Part shown: positions 16,700 to 25,807 of the stretch, piece by piece
Numbering within the stretch: position 1 is the first letter of the stretch
Layout: the number at the start of each line of letters is the position of its first letter
DNA from: UBA9676 sp963730065
GTDB taxonomy: Bacteria; Actinomycetota; Actinomycetes; Streptosporangiales; Streptosporangiaceae
Direction of reading: 5' to 3'
Assembly: GCA_963730065.1 (NCBI GenBank)
Contig: CAVSQL010000015.1
Location: forward strand, 35,696 to 99,695
DNA: 64,000 nt
Notes under the pieces: generated by a model
The model's database searches: none
What the model was told of the DNA's origin: nothing
The model's input: only the letters and a program-made list of their open reading frames with translations
Position numbers and translations under genes: made by a program

Positions 16700-17167
16700 A
16701 TGCCGGGGATGAAGGTCACGCTGAACAGCGCGATGCGGGTCAGGGACGTCTCCAAGCCACTGCCTCATCACGATGACGATGCCCTCGCCAACGTGGCCGA
16801 CTGGCCCGCCGCGCGCCCCCGGCCGGGGCCGGGCCCGCCGCCGCCGCGCGGCCGCAAGACGGGCACCGCACCCGGACCATGGCGTCCCGGTGCGGAACGC
16901 GGTGAGGCACCCCCCGCCGGGGCCGGAGGCGGGCGCCGGAAGGGGCAGGCCCCGCCGGCGCCGCCGGCGCCCCGCGGTACGGGCCAGCGGCCGCAGCCGC
17001 CGACGTCAGGCGGCTTGGGACAGCGGCCGCAGCCGGAGGTGACCCAGCCACCACGGCAGCCGCCGGCCGCCCCCGGCGGTGACGGCGGGGTGGGCGAGGG
17101 CCGCCCGGGCCCGGCCCGGCGCAAACGGGTTCGCCGCCGCCGCCGGGGCGGCCAGGCACGCGGCTGA
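16700..17167 (+). CDS. Hypothetical protein with basic C-terminal tail
   Basis: 155 residues from ATG 16700, behind GTGGAGG at a 5-base spacing. The first ~45 residues (KVTLNSAMRVRDVSKPL, then an acidic HHDDDALANVADW) look like ordinary coding sequence. The rest is Pro/Gly/Arg-rich low complexity and ends in a very basic run (RRKRVRRRRRGG), suggesting nucleic-acid or polyanion binding. I recognise no family. The region is GC-rich enough to leave open frames by chance on the other strand too, so the call rests mainly on the N-terminus and ribosome-binding site. Confidence 0.45.
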   Translation: MPGMKVTLNSAMRVRDVSKPLPHHDDDALANVADWPAARPRPGPGPPPPRGRKTGTAPGPWRPGAERGEAPPAGAGGGRRKGQAPPAPPAPRGTGQRPQPPTSGGLGQRPQPEVTQPPRQPPAAPGGDGGVGEGRPGPARRKRVRRRRRGGQARG

Positions 17168-17169
17168 GG

Positions 17170-17646
17170 TCATTCCTGGCCGGGGAGCGGTGGCAGCTCG
17201 CCGGACCGCTCGTAGTCCGAGATCATCTCCAGCCGCCGCACGTGCCGTGCCTCGCCCGAGAACGGCGTCTCCAGGAACACCTGCGTGAACGCGATCGCGT
17301 CGGCCACCGGATGCATCCTCGCGCCCAGGCTCAGCACGTTGGCGCTGTTGTGCAGGCGGGCCAGCCGGGCCGTCTCCTCGCTCCAGGCCAGCGCGGCCCG
17401 GATACCGCCGATCTTGTTGGCGGCGATCTGCTCGCCGTTGCCCGACCCGCCGATCACGATCCCGATGCTGCCCGGGTCGGCCGCTGCCGCGGCGGCCGCG
17501 CGCATGACGTAGGGCGGGTAGTCGTCGTCATCGCGGTAGGACGCCGGGCCGCAGTCGGTCACCTCATGGCCTGCCGAGCTCAGCCAGTTGACCAGGACCG
17601 ACTTCAGCTCGAACCCAGCATGATCAGATCCCACGTAGACGCGCAC
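17170..17646 (-). CDS. rpiB: Ribose-5-phosphate isomerase B
   Basis: 158 residues from GTG 17646, matching the usual RpiB N-terminus (RVYVGSDHAGFELK); an ATG nine codons earlier is possible. The RpiB/LacAB family motifs are present: SDHAGFELK, YPPYVMRAA, the GGSGNGEQIAANK phosphate/active-site loop and NVLSLGARM. In actinobacteria the catalytic base of RpiB is usually Glu rather than the Cys of E. coli, and GNGEQIA agrees with this. It interconverts ribulose- and ribose-5-phosphate in the pentose phosphate pathway. The gene ends three bases from the end of the convergent hypothetical gene. Confidence 0.93.
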   Translation of the reverse strand: MRVYVGSDHAGFELKSVLVNWLSSAGHEVTDCGPASYRDDDDYPPYVMRAAAAAAADPGSIGIVIGGSGNGEQIAANKIGGIRAALAWSEETARLARLHNSANVLSLGARMHPVADAIAFTQVFLETPFSGEARHVRRLEMISDYERSGELPPLPGQE

Positions 17647-17719
17647 GCGCGCCAGTCTCGCATGCCCCGGCAACCGGCCGCGGTCTCGCCCGCCGCAGCG
17701 CCCGGGGAGAGGGCGGCGG

Positions 17720-17926
17720 TCAGTCGGTCAGGACCTTGCGCAAGGTGGTGGCGAAGGCGGCGGGATCGCCCGTCCGGCCGTATTCGCCGCCGAGGAATCC
17801 GTCGTGGCCGCCCGGGAAGGTGACGGGCGCCGTCCCGAGCCGTTGGGCCACGGCCACGGCCGCGCGGCCAGCCAGCATCTGGCCCGATTCCGCCCCGGGG
17901 GCGCTGCCACGGTGGATCGTCGGCAC
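17720..17926 (-). pseudogene. 3' remnant of an alpha/beta hydrolase
   Basis: A 68-codon frame whose translation matches only the C-terminal end of an alpha/beta hydrolase: a RAAVAVAQRLGT helix, then TFPGGHDGFLG with the catalytic-histidine position (GGH), then a PAAFATTLRKVL helix. An in-frame TAA lies two codons before the first GTG. The nucleophile elbow and the rest of the protein are missing, and the space upstream is taken by the divergent pentapeptide remnant. This is best read as a gene that lost its 5' part by deletion. It adjoins another gene with an internal deletion. Confidence 0.6.
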
Positions 17927-17946
17927 GTGAGGTTAGTGTCGGCATC

Positions 17947-18201
17947 ATGGCTGACTTCATTCGTGCCGACCTGCATGGCTCCCGGTTCGAGCACGTTGAC
18001 CTCAGCGGCGCGCAACTGCGCGCCGTCGACCTGACCGACGCGACGCTGGACGGCCAGACCGAACCGGTCGAGGGACCCGGCTGGCCGCCGCCCCGCAGCT
18101 ACCCCGTGCGTGAATGCCTGCTGGTCATCCTCAACGAAGAGTGGCAGCACCGCCAGTACGCCGAGCGAGACCTGGACGCCCAGCAAGCGCGCACCAGGTA
18201 G
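17947..18201 (+). pseudogene. Pentapeptide/DinB-type protein with large internal in-frame deletion
   Basis: 84 residues. The first ~35 are pentapeptide-like repeats (IRADLHGSRFEHVDLSGAQLRAVDL). The last ~35 (YPVRECLLVILNEEWQHRQYAERDLD) match the C-terminal helix region of the actinobacterial DinB-superfamily proteins that start with such repeats and are usually about 240 residues long. The central helical bundle, including its metal ligands, is absent; a short Pro/Gly joint (EPVEGPGWPPPRS) replaces it, and the frame is kept. The family comparison is from memory. The product is unlikely to work as an S-transferase-like DinB protein. Confidence 0.55.
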
Positions 18202-18245
18202 CGGGGGCGCGCGGCAGCATCCCCGGGGTGGGTCACGATGATGGT

Positions 18246-18980
18246 GTGAGGGTCCGGTTCGTAGGCAGCGGCGACGCGTTCGGCAGCGGCGGGCGCTGGC
18301 AGACATGTATCCACCTGGAGGCCGGCGGGCAGGTGCTGCTGGTTGACTGCGGGGCCACGAGCCTGGTGGCGCTTAAGGCCCAGGGGCTGGACCCGAACGC
18401 GGTCGGCGCGGTGGCCGTGACCCACCTGCATGGTGACCACTTCGGCGGCCTGCCGTTCCTGATCCTGGACGGCCAGTTCAGCCACCGGTCAGCGCCGCTG
18501 CTGGTGGCCGGGCCGCCGGGCATCCGGGCCCGGCTGACCGGGGCGATGGAGACACTGTTCCCGGGCTCGAGCCGGGCGCGCCGGCGGTTCCCCGTGCGGG
18601 TGACCGAGCTGGCTCCCGACGGCACACCCGCCGGAATGGGCGCGGCGAGCGTGCGCGGGTGGCAGGTCGAGCACGCCTGCGGCGCCCCGCCGCTGGCGCT
18701 GCGGGTGGAACTCGGCGGCGTGAGCTTCGCCTACTCCGGGGACACCCAGTGGACCCCGGTCCTGGCCGAGCCAGCGCGGGGAGCGGATCTGCTCGCCGTG
18801 GAGGCGTACACCTTCGACCGGCCGATCCGTTACCACCTCGACTACCAGACGCTGCGCGCGCACCTCGGCGAACTGCGCGCGGACCGGGTCGTGCTCACCC
18901 ACATGTCCGCGGCCATGCTCGGCCGGCTCACCGATGCCGACCTGCCCGCGGCCTACGACGGCATGGTCATCGACCTGTGA
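18246..18980 (+). CDS. Metallo-beta-lactamase fold hydrolase
   Basis: 244 residues from GTG 18246, where homology begins (RVRFVGSGDAFGSGGRWQTC). The metal-binding motif is THLHGDHFGGLPF, followed by a second-site Asp in FAYSGDTQWTP and a late histidine in VVLTHMS. This pattern resembles RNase Z/arylsulfatase-like and ribonuclease-fold MBL proteins of the YhfI type, not classical beta-lactamases. No substrate can be named. There is no strong ribosome-binding site; the GGGGTGGG about 10 bases upstream may serve. It is the first intact gene after two eroded ones. Confidence 0.85.
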   Translation: MRVRFVGSGDAFGSGGRWQTCIHLEAGGQVLLVDCGATSLVALKAQGLDPNAVGAVAVTHLHGDHFGGLPFLILDGQFSHRSAPLLVAGPPGIRARLTGAMETLFPGSSRARRRFPVRVTELAPDGTPAGMGAASVRGWQVEHACGAPPLALRVELGGVSFAYSGDTQWTPVLAEPARGADLLAVEAYTFDRPIRYHLDYQTLRAHLGELRADRVVLTHMSAAMLGRLTDADLPAAYDGMVIDL

Positions 18981-19038
18981 CGGCGCGGAAGACCGGGCCC
19001 GCTTGTGCCAGCGGCTGGCCCCCTCATACCGTCGCGTG

Positions 19039-19686
19039 ATGACCTACCGGTACTGGCCGTTGTTCGACCTGCGCCTGGCCTCGCCCGATCTGGCCCTTCG
19101 CGCGATGACCGAAGCGGACCTGGCCGCGATCGCCGATCTGCTGCCTGATGATGTGGAACAGGACCCGGCGGCGACCACCTACGACGTGGGTGATGCCCGC
19201 ATCGGCCGGGGAATCGTCTCCCACCAGAGCTACTGGAAGGCCTACGGAACCTGGCACCCCAGCGCCTGGCGGCTCAATTTCGTGGTCCGTGCGGCCGGCC
19301 AGATCGTCGGCGTCCAAGAGCTTGAGGGCAACGACTTCCCGGCCCTGCGCACCGTCGACACCTCCTCTTTCCTGGTGCCCGCGGCGCGGGGCCGGGGCTA
19401 TGGCAAGCAGATGCGCAGCGCGGTGCTCGCGCTGGCCTTCGGGCCACTGCAAGCACAGGCGGCGATCACCTCGGCCTGGCACGACAACCACGCCTCGCTG
19501 GGCGTCTCCCGCGCCCTGGGATACCGGCCCAATGGCGAATCGCTGCATGCGCGCGGAAATCGCGCCGACGTCATGGAGCACATGCGGCTGCTGCGCGCGG
19601 ACTGGCTGGCCAGCGGCCTGGGCGACCAGGTGCTGATCAGCGGCTTCGAGGGCTGCCGGCCCCTTTTCGGCCTGCCCGATCGCTGA
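19039..19686 (+). CDS. GNAT family N-acetyltransferase (RimJ/RimL-like)
   Basis: 215 residues. The N-terminus (LASPDLALRAMTEADLAAIADLL) and core are those of acetyltransferases acting on protein N-termini or small amines, with the acetyl-CoA loop VPAARGRGYGKQMRSAVL at ~115-132 and the strand ASLGVSRALGYRPNG. The start follows the MBL gene by 58 bases, and the two could be co-transcribed. GTG three bases earlier is an equal alternative start. No target protein is adjacent. Confidence 0.85.
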   Translation: MTYRYWPLFDLRLASPDLALRAMTEADLAAIADLLPDDVEQDPAATTYDVGDARIGRGIVSHQSYWKAYGTWHPSAWRLNFVVRAAGQIVGVQELEGNDFPALRTVDTSSFLVPAARGRGYGKQMRSAVLALAFGPLQAQAAITSAWHDNHASLGVSRALGYRPNGESLHARGNRADVMEHMRLLRADWLASGLGDQVLISGFEGCRPLFGLPDR

Positions 19687-19746
19687 GCAACGGCAAGGAA
19701 CGCACCACCGTCAACACGAGTCCTCGGTCCTCGGCCCGGCCAGCTT

Positions 19747-20151
19747 TCAGGGCGAACCGACCGACCGGGCGTTGGCCGATTCGCCGGGGTCGATGCCAAA
19801 GGAGATGATGCGCGTGGGCTGTATGCGGACGATGGTGTCCTCGAACCGCTCCCCGAACGCCTTTCCCCCCGACGGGATCACGGCGGCGGTCCCGCGGACT
19901 TCGATCATGCGCGGCTGCCATGGGGGGAGCACGTCGTCGATCACGATGCTCGCCCGGCCGGTGCGCTGCACGTCACGAAGCTTCTTGGTCTGGCTCATCC
20001 GCATGCCGCCCACGTCGATAGCGTCGTGCTCGGCGTTGTAGCGGAACGATGTCGGCACCACGTGCGGCTGCCCGTCCGGGCCCACGGTCGCGATCCGGCC
20101 CAGCCGCTGGTCCCCGAGGTAGTCGATCTCCTTGCCGGTGAACACGCTCAT
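19747..20151 (-). CDS. PPOX-class F420-dependent oxidoreductase
   Basis: A 134-residue split-barrel protein of the pyridoxamine-phosphate-oxidase superfamily. The pattern LGRIATVGPDGQPHVVPTSFRY followed by KLRDVQRTGRASIVIDDV is characteristic of the small actinobacterial FDOR-type proteins that use F420 (or bind heme/flavin). Such enzymes reduce diverse metabolites; the substrate is not deducible. Its 3' end faces the GNAT gene with 60 bases between. Confidence 0.85.
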   Translation of the reverse strand: MSVFTGKEIDYLGDQRLGRIATVGPDGQPHVVPTSFRYNAEHDAIDVGGMRMSQTKKLRDVQRTGRASIVIDDVLPPWQPRMIEVRGTAAVIPSGGKAFGERFEDTIVRIQPTRIISFGIDPGESANARSVGSP

Positions 20152-20393
20152 GCCCGGCTAACCCATTCGCCCGCTGCGGCATTCCGCCGGCCGGCATGAT
20201 CACTCGTCACCTCGGCGACTCAGCCACTGAGGCCACGAAGCCTAAAGCGGCGAGATGCCATCCAAGTCCGCATTGCCACCCTGGACCGAAACGTACAGTT
20301 CTGTGGCGAAGGGGCCCTCAGGCCTGGGCAAGATACCAGGCGGGACGGCCGCTCGCCCCGGCGATGAAGATCCGCACGGCGTCTCAGTCTAAG

Positions 20394-20449
20394 GCCGCCC
20401 GGGCGCCATCCCCGCCCGCGGAGCCGCAGGGGATGGCACCCCGGGCGGC
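20394..20449. terminator. Long GC-rich hairpin directly after the nitroreductase stop
   Basis: Two arms of about 20 bases (20394-20413 and 20429-20449) pair almost fully: GCCGCCCGGG with CCCGGGCGGC and GCCATCCCC with GGGGATGGC, one bulged position between, and a 15-base loop. The hairpin begins immediately after the stop codon of the gene at 20450. The remainder of 20152-20449 shows no gene. Confidence 0.65.
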
Positions 20450-21067
20450 TCAGTCGAAGACCGGATCCCGGAACCGGCTCCGCTTCAGCTCGAAGAAACC
20501 GTTGACGGACAGGACCGTCATCACGCCATCCCAGAGCCGGCCCGCGTCCTCGCCGCGCGGGATCGGGGACACCACCGGCCCGAAGATCGACTGCCCGTTC
20601 ACCGAGATCACCGGCGTGCCGACGCCCTCCCCGACCCGGTCCATGCCGTCCTGATGGGACGCGCGCACGGCGTCGTCGTACTCGGTGGAGTCCATCGCGT
20701 CCGCGAGCGACGTGGGCAGGCCGGCCTCGGCCAGGGCCGCCTCGATGGTGGCGCGGTTACGCTCTGCCTTCTCGTTGTGGAACCGGGTGCCGATCGCGGT
20801 GTAGAGCGGGCCGAGCACCTCCGGGCCGGACGCCTGCTCGGCCGCCATGCACACCCGCACCGGGCCCCAGGCCCGGGCCATGAACTCCTTGTACCGGTCC
20901 GACAGGTCCTCCTTGCCCTCATTCAGCACGGCCAGGCTCATGACGTGCCAGCGGGGCTGCACGGGGCGCACCTTGGTCACCTCGACCAGCCAGCGCGAGG
21001 TGATCCAGGCCCAGGGACATTGCGGGTCAAACCAGAAATCGACCGGCGTCGGCTCCTGCTCGGCCAC
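20450..21067 (-). CDS. Mycothiol-dependent nitroreductase, Rv2466c family (DsbA-like)
   Basis: 205 residues from GTG 21067, which lies behind a near-perfect GAAGGAGGAAAC site; the longer frame upstream is non-coding. The thioredoxin/DsbA fold begins with FWFDPQCPWAWITSRW, where the active site CPWA has a single Cys as in Rv2466c, a mycothiol-using reductase. The C-terminal GVGTPVISVNGQSIFGPVVSPIPRG cis-Pro loop is intact. In Mycobacterium tuberculosis the homologue activates nitro-prodrugs and protects from oxidants. Presence supports an actinobacterial, mycothiol-making host. Followed immediately by a strong hairpin. Confidence 0.92.
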   Translation of the reverse strand: MAEQEPTPVDFWFDPQCPWAWITSRWLVEVTKVRPVQPRWHVMSLAVLNEGKEDLSDRYKEFMARAWGPVRVCMAAEQASGPEVLGPLYTAIGTRFHNEKAERNRATIEAALAEAGLPTSLADAMDSTEYDDAVRASHQDGMDRVGEGVGTPVISVNGQSIFGPVVSPIPRGEDAGRLWDGVMTVLSVNGFFELKRSRFRDPVFD

Positions 21068-21255
21068 GTTTCCTCCTTCGGGGGGAACCAGAGGGATAGG
21101 CGCCGCGCTGGCGGGCAAGTCATGGGGACCCGCTGAGGGCGGCCGCCGTTGCCTGCAACCGGACCACCCTCCGCCGCATTCCGCGCGGCATGGCAGGATG
21201 CAAAACTGCTGGTGCTGAATCACCATGCAGCCGAACGAGGAAGGGCGGGAGCGCC

Positions 21256-23781
21256 GTGACGAACAATCTCACCCGGGACGAGGCGCACGACCGGGCCGAG
21301 CTGCTCCAGGTCGCCTCGTATCATATCGAGCTCGACCTCACCGGGGCTGAAGAGACGTTCTCCTCAGCGAGCACGGTGGTCTTCCGCTGCACCCGGCCCG
21401 GCGCGGCCAGCTTCATCGACCTGACCGCCCCGGCGGTGAGCGAGATCACCCTCAACGGCCAGCCGGTGGCGGCGGATGCCTTCGACGGCGACCGGATCGC
21501 GCTGGCGCCTCTCGGGGCCGAGAACGAACTGCGGGTGGTGGCGCGCTGCGCCTACTCGCGCAGCGGCGAGGGGATGCACCGGTTCACCGACCCCGCTGAC
21601 GGCGGCGTCTACCTGTACACCGACCTGGAGACGTTCGACGCCCATCGCGTGTTCGCGTGCTTCGACCAGCCGGACCTCAAGGCCAGCTTCGAGCTGACGG
21701 TCACCGCGCCGGACGGCTGGCAGGTGATCTCGAACATGGCACCGGACGTGAGCGGAACACCAGCGGGAGACGCCACACGCTGGCATTTCCCGCCGTCGCC
21801 GCCGATGTCCACCTACATCACCTTTGCCGGGGCCGGCCCCTACCACGTGGTCCGGGCCGAGCACGACGGTATCCCGCTGGGCATCTACTGCCGGGCGTCG
21901 CTGGCCCAGTACCTGGACCCGGACGAGATCTTCGAGGTGACCCGGCAGGGGTTCGACTTCTTCCACGCCGCGTTCGGGGTGCGCTATGCGTTCGGCAAGT
22001 ACGACCAGCTCTTCGTGCCCGAGTACAAGGCGGGCGCGATGGAGAACGCGGGCGCCGTGACGTTCCTGGAGGACTACATCTTCCGGTCCCGGGTCACCGA
22101 CTTCGCGCGGGAGTCGCGGGCCGACACGATCCTGCATGAGATGGCGCACATGTGGTTCGGCGACCTGGTCACCATGCGCTGGTGGGACGACCTGTGGCTG
22201 AACGAGTCCTTCGCCACCTGGGCCGGCACCACGGCGCAGGCCGAAGCCACCCGCTGGACCTCGGCCTGGACCACGTTCGCCCAGCTGCACAAGTCCTGGG
22301 CCTACCGGCAGGACCAGCTCCCCTCCACCCACCCGATCGCGGCCGACATCCCCGACATCGCGGCGGTGGAGGTCAACTTCGACGGCATCACCTACGCCAA
22401 GGGCGCCGCCGTACTGAAACAGCTCGTGGCCTACGTCGGCATCGACAACTTCCTGGCCGGTGTGCGCCGCTATTTCGGCCAGCACGCCTGGTCCAACGCG
22501 ACCCTGGCCGACCTGCTGGCGCCGCTGGAGGACACATCCGGGAGGGACCTGGCCGGCTGGTCCAAGCAGTGGCTGGAGGCCGCGGGCGTGAACACGCTGC
22601 GCCCGGAGTACGCCACCGACGCAGACGGGCGGTTCACCGAGTTCGCCGTCCGGCAGGAGGCCCCCGCGAGCCATCCCGTCCTCCGCGATCACCGGATCGC
22701 GATTGGGCTCTATGACCGGACCGCCGACGGTCTGGTCCGGCGGCTGCGGGTGGAGACCGACATCGCCGGTGAACGCACGGCCGTCGGCGCGCTGGCCGGG
22801 GAGCGGCGCCCCGACCTGGTGCTGGTGAACGACGACGACCTCACCTACGCCAAGATCCGCCTGGACGAGCACTCGCTGGCCACGCTCATGACCGGCATCG
22901 GCGAGTTCACCGAGTCGCTGCCCGCCGCGCTGTGCTGGGCCGCGGCCTGGGACATGGCCCGCGACGCCGAACTGGCCGCGCGGGACTACCTGCGCCTGGT
23001 CCTGGGCGGGGTGGAGTCGGTCACCGACATCTCCGTCCTGCAGACCCTGCTGCGCCAGGCGGCGGCCGCGCTGCGCCGCTTCACCGACCCGTCGTGGCGC
23101 CCGGCCGGGCTGGAACTCGCCGCCACCGCACTCCGGGATCTGCTGAACCGGGCCGGGCCGGGTTCCGACGCCCAGCTCGCCTACGTGCAGGCCTTCGCCG
23201 GGGTGGCGGCCTCGCCGGGTGACCTCGCGCTGCTCGCCGGGCTGCTGGACGGCTCACGGCCGATCGACGGGCTCGCCGTCGACACCGAACTGCGCTGGCG
23301 GCTACTGCGCCGGCTGGTCAGCCGGGGCGCGGCCGGGGAGGCCGAGATCGAGGCCGAGCTGGCGCGGGACGCCACCGACGCGGGCGCCCGCCGCGCGGCC
23401 ACCTGCCGGGCCGCGATCCCCGAGCCGGCCGCCAAGGAGGCCGCATGGCAGCAGATCGTCGGCGGCACACTGCCCAACGCCATGTTCCGGGCAGTGCTGG
23501 ACGGCTTCGCCGACCACGACCAGCTCGACCTGCTCGCCCCGTACACACAGCGCTATTTCGACGAGGTCGGCGGCATCTGGCGGGACTGGGGCTCGGACAT
23601 GGCCCAGTGGTTCGTGGCCAACGCCTACCCCCTGTCCGACACCCATTCGGTGATCGAGGCGACCGATGCCCTGATCTCCAGCACCGACCCGCCCGCGCCG
23701 CTGCGCCGCCTGCTCATCGAGGGCCGGGATTCGGCGGAGCGGGCGCTGCGCTGCCAGGAGCGCGACCGCCAGGCCGGCTGA
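21256..23781 (+). CDS. pepN: Aminopeptidase N (M1 family)
   Basis: 841 residues from GTG 21256, preceded by GAGGAAGGGCGGGAG; an ATG 22 codons earlier lacks homology. M1 landmarks are GAMENAG near residue 260 for substrate N-terminus recognition, and the zinc motif HEMAHMWFGD starting at residue 294 with the third ligand in WLNESFATW. The C-terminal ~400 residues form the helical ERAP1-like domain. It removes N-terminal residues from peptides in the cytoplasm; no signal peptide is present. The final 68 bases overlap the convergent malQ gene. Frame intact. Confidence 0.95.
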   Translation: MTNNLTRDEAHDRAELLQVASYHIELDLTGAEETFSSASTVVFRCTRPGAASFIDLTAPAVSEITLNGQPVAADAFDGDRIALAPLGAENELRVVARCAYSRSGEGMHRFTDPADGGVYLYTDLETFDAHRVFACFDQPDLKASFELTVTAPDGWQVISNMAPDVSGTPAGDATRWHFPPSPPMSTYITFAGAGPYHVVRAEHDGIPLGIYCRASLAQYLDPDEIFEVTRQGFDFFHAAFGVRYAFGKYDQLFVPEYKAGAMENAGAVTFLEDYIFRSRVTDFARESRADTILHEMAHMWFGDLVTMRWWDDLWLNESFATWAGTTAQAEATRWTSAWTTFAQLHKSWAYRQDQLPSTHPIAADIPDIAAVEVNFDGITYAKGAAVLKQLVAYVGIDNFLAGVRRYFGQHAWSNATLADLLAPLEDTSGRDLAGWSKQWLEAAGVNTLRPEYATDADGRFTEFAVRQEAPASHPVLRDHRIAIGLYDRTADGLVRRLRVETDIAGERTAVGALAGERRPDLVLVNDDDLTYAKIRLDEHSLATLMTGIGEFTESLPAALCWAAAWDMARDAELAARDYLRLVLGGVESVTDISVLQTLLRQAAAALRRFTDPSWRPAGLELAATALRDLLNRAGPGSDAQLAYVQAFAGVAASPGDLALLAGLLDGSRPIDGLAVDTELRWRLLRRLVSRGAAGEAEIEAELARDATDAGARRAATCRAAIPEPAAKEAAWQQIVGGTLPNAMFRAVLDGFADHDQLDLLAPYTQRYFDEVGGIWRDWGSDMAQWFVANAYPLSDTHSVIEATDALISSTDPPAPLRRLLIEGRDSAERALRCQERDRQAG

Positions 23782-25670
23782 CCGCCGCCACGACGGTGCG
23801 CACGCCCGGGTGGGCGGCCAGGTCCTCCAGCAGGACCGGCCGCCCGTCGCCGTCGCCCAGCGGGACGCACCAGTTCGGGTACTGCGTGGTGGTACCGGGC
23901 AGGTTCTGCGGGCGGCGCTCCCCGACCGCGTCCGCCAGCGACACCCCCACCAGCGCGGCCGGAGTGCGCGCGAGATAGCCGTAGAGCGCGACGGTGAACT
24001 CCGCCGGGCCCAGCGCCGGCCGCCGGGGCGAGCCCCTCCCGGGCCAGGGCGTCCTGCCAGGCCTGCAGGGCCGCGCCGGCGGCAGCCCGTTCTGCCGCTG
24101 GCTCGCGAGCCAGCAGCCCGAGGCCGGCCCGGAGCGTGACCTGCTCGCCGGTGACGAACGCGGCCACCGGCGGGACGTCGTGCGTGCCGACCGTGGCCAG
24201 GCAATGGTGGCGCCACTGCGCGGGCGGCCGGGGAACGCCGTCCCGGCGGCGCTCGAACCACAGCATGGACGTGCCGAGCACGCCCCGGGCGGCCAGGTAG
24301 TCGCGGACCCAGTCCTCGACCGTGCCGAGGTCCTCGCCGATCGCCAGCGCGCCGGCCCGGACGGCCTCGCCGGTGAACACGCCGGCCATCGCCTGGTGGG
24401 GGTAGCGGACATAGGTGCCGCGGTCCGGCGACATCCCGGCCGGCACCCACCAGAGCCGGAACAGCCCCATGACGTGGTCCGCGCGCAGGCCCCCCGCATG
24501 GCCGAAGGCGCCGCGCATCAGACCGGCCAGCGGCTGGTCGCCGGCCGCGGCGAGCCGGCCGGGGTGCCAGGGCGGCTGCGCCCAGTCCTGGCCCTGCTGG
24601 TTGAACTCATCCGGCGGCGCGCCCACGCTCACCCCCGGAGCCAGCACTCCGGCGTACGCCCAGGCGTCCGCGCCGCCCGGATGCGCGCCCACCGCCAGAT
24701 CGGCGACGATCCCGATCCGCATCCCCGCCGCCCGCGCGGCCGCCTGGGCCGCGGCGCGCTGCTCGTCGGCGAGCCACTGCAGCCAGGTGTGGAACTTCAC
24801 CCGCGCGCCGAGCCGCCCACGCTCGGCCGCCACCGCTGCCGAACGCATGCTGCGCAGCGGCTGTGGCCACTCCCGCCAGTCGGATCCGTGGACGTCCGCC
24901 AGCGCGCACCAGGTGGCCCAGTCGTCCAGCGCCTGGCCCTCGTGGACGCGGAACCGCTCGAACGCGGTGCGGCGGCCCGGGGCCAGCGGCTGGCGGTGGA
25001 TGATCTCCAGCGCGGCACGTTTGGCACACCAGACGGCGTCCCGGTCGATGAGGCCGCCGCCGGTGCTGGCGGCGTGCAGCGGGGCGGCCAGTTCCCCGAT
25101 GCGGCGGCGCTGCGCGGCGGGCAGCAGCGCATATTCACCGATGTCCTCCACCCGCAGGTAGAGCGGGCTGATGAACCGCCTGCTCATCGGCAGGTAGGGG
25201 GACGGGCTCACCGGCGGGGCGGGCTCGGCCGCGTGCAGCGGGTTGATGAGCACGAAGCCCGCGCCGAGCTCGCTGGCGCTCCACCTGGCCAGGTCGGCCA
25301 GGTCGTGCAGGTCGCCGTGACCCCATGACCGGCGGGAGCGCAGCGAGTACAGCTGGACGGTGAACCCCCAGCTCCGGCCCAGGGGCCGGGGCGCGACCGG
25401 GTGATCGGCGGCCAGCCCTGGCCACGGCGCCGGGCCCCGCTCCCGCCCTGGCCGCGGCCCTGACGCCGGCTCCCCTCCTGGCCCCGGCCGGGAGTCTGCC
25501 GGGGGGATGGCGGGGACCGGTGACCCGGCGGCCAGCGCCGCGAGGACGGCGACCAGGGTCTCGTCCGCGACCTCCACCGTCCGGTCCCGCCAGTCCCGGT
25601 ACGACGTCGCCACGCCGGCCGCCTGCGCCCGGCGGCGCAGTAGGTCGCTGTTCACCCTGCCATGATCCAT
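23714..25670 (-). CDS. malQ: 4-alpha-glucanotransferase (GH77), reading frame broken near 24,010
   Basis: Most of the protein is read in one frame: an N-terminal region (SDLLRRRAQAAGVATSYRDW), then GH77 landmarks LRADHVMGLFRLWWVP (nucleophile Asp), AIGEDLGTV (acid/base Glu) and GTHDVPPVAAF. Soon after the DALAREGLAP stretch the C-terminus continues in another frame: FTVALYGYLARTP, VSLADAVGE, LPGTTTQYPNWCVP, ending at 23714. The switch lies within about 24,000-24,025, a GC-rich run containing GGGCCC, and needs one base removed. The native frame would read uselessly on to 23625. The start is ATG 25670 or GTG 25655; neither has a clear ribosome-binding site. The enzyme transfers glucan segments in maltodextrin/glycogen metabolism. 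Confidence 0.88.
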
Positions 25671-25741
25671 GCCGCGCCGCGGGCCCGGGCACCGGCCGGC
25701 CCGCTGGTGCTCCGCCCGGGCTTGACCGGTGCCCGGCCGCC

Positions 25742-25756
25742 CCGTTATCTTAACGG
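25742..25756. promoter_or_regulatory. Palindromic operator candidate upstream of the SDR/TetR operon
   Basis: CCGTTA-tct-TAACGG is a perfect 6+6 inverted repeat with a 3-base centre, 52 bases before the SDR start. A TetR-family gene is second in the same operon, so autoregulation through this site is a reasonable inference. A TTTAACGG half-site recurs near 27,956 upstream of the gene at 27,422. Confidence 0.5.
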
Positions 25757-25807
25757 TGCTCAGAAATTGAATGTCTATCAGATCGCTCGACCGGGAGGAG
25801 CGCTGCC

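Noticed and set aside
23625..23713. Extension of the malQ frame to the stop at 23625
   Set aside because: After the frame break the translation is Arg/Gly-rich and antisense to pepN; the family C-terminus ends at 23714 in the other frame.
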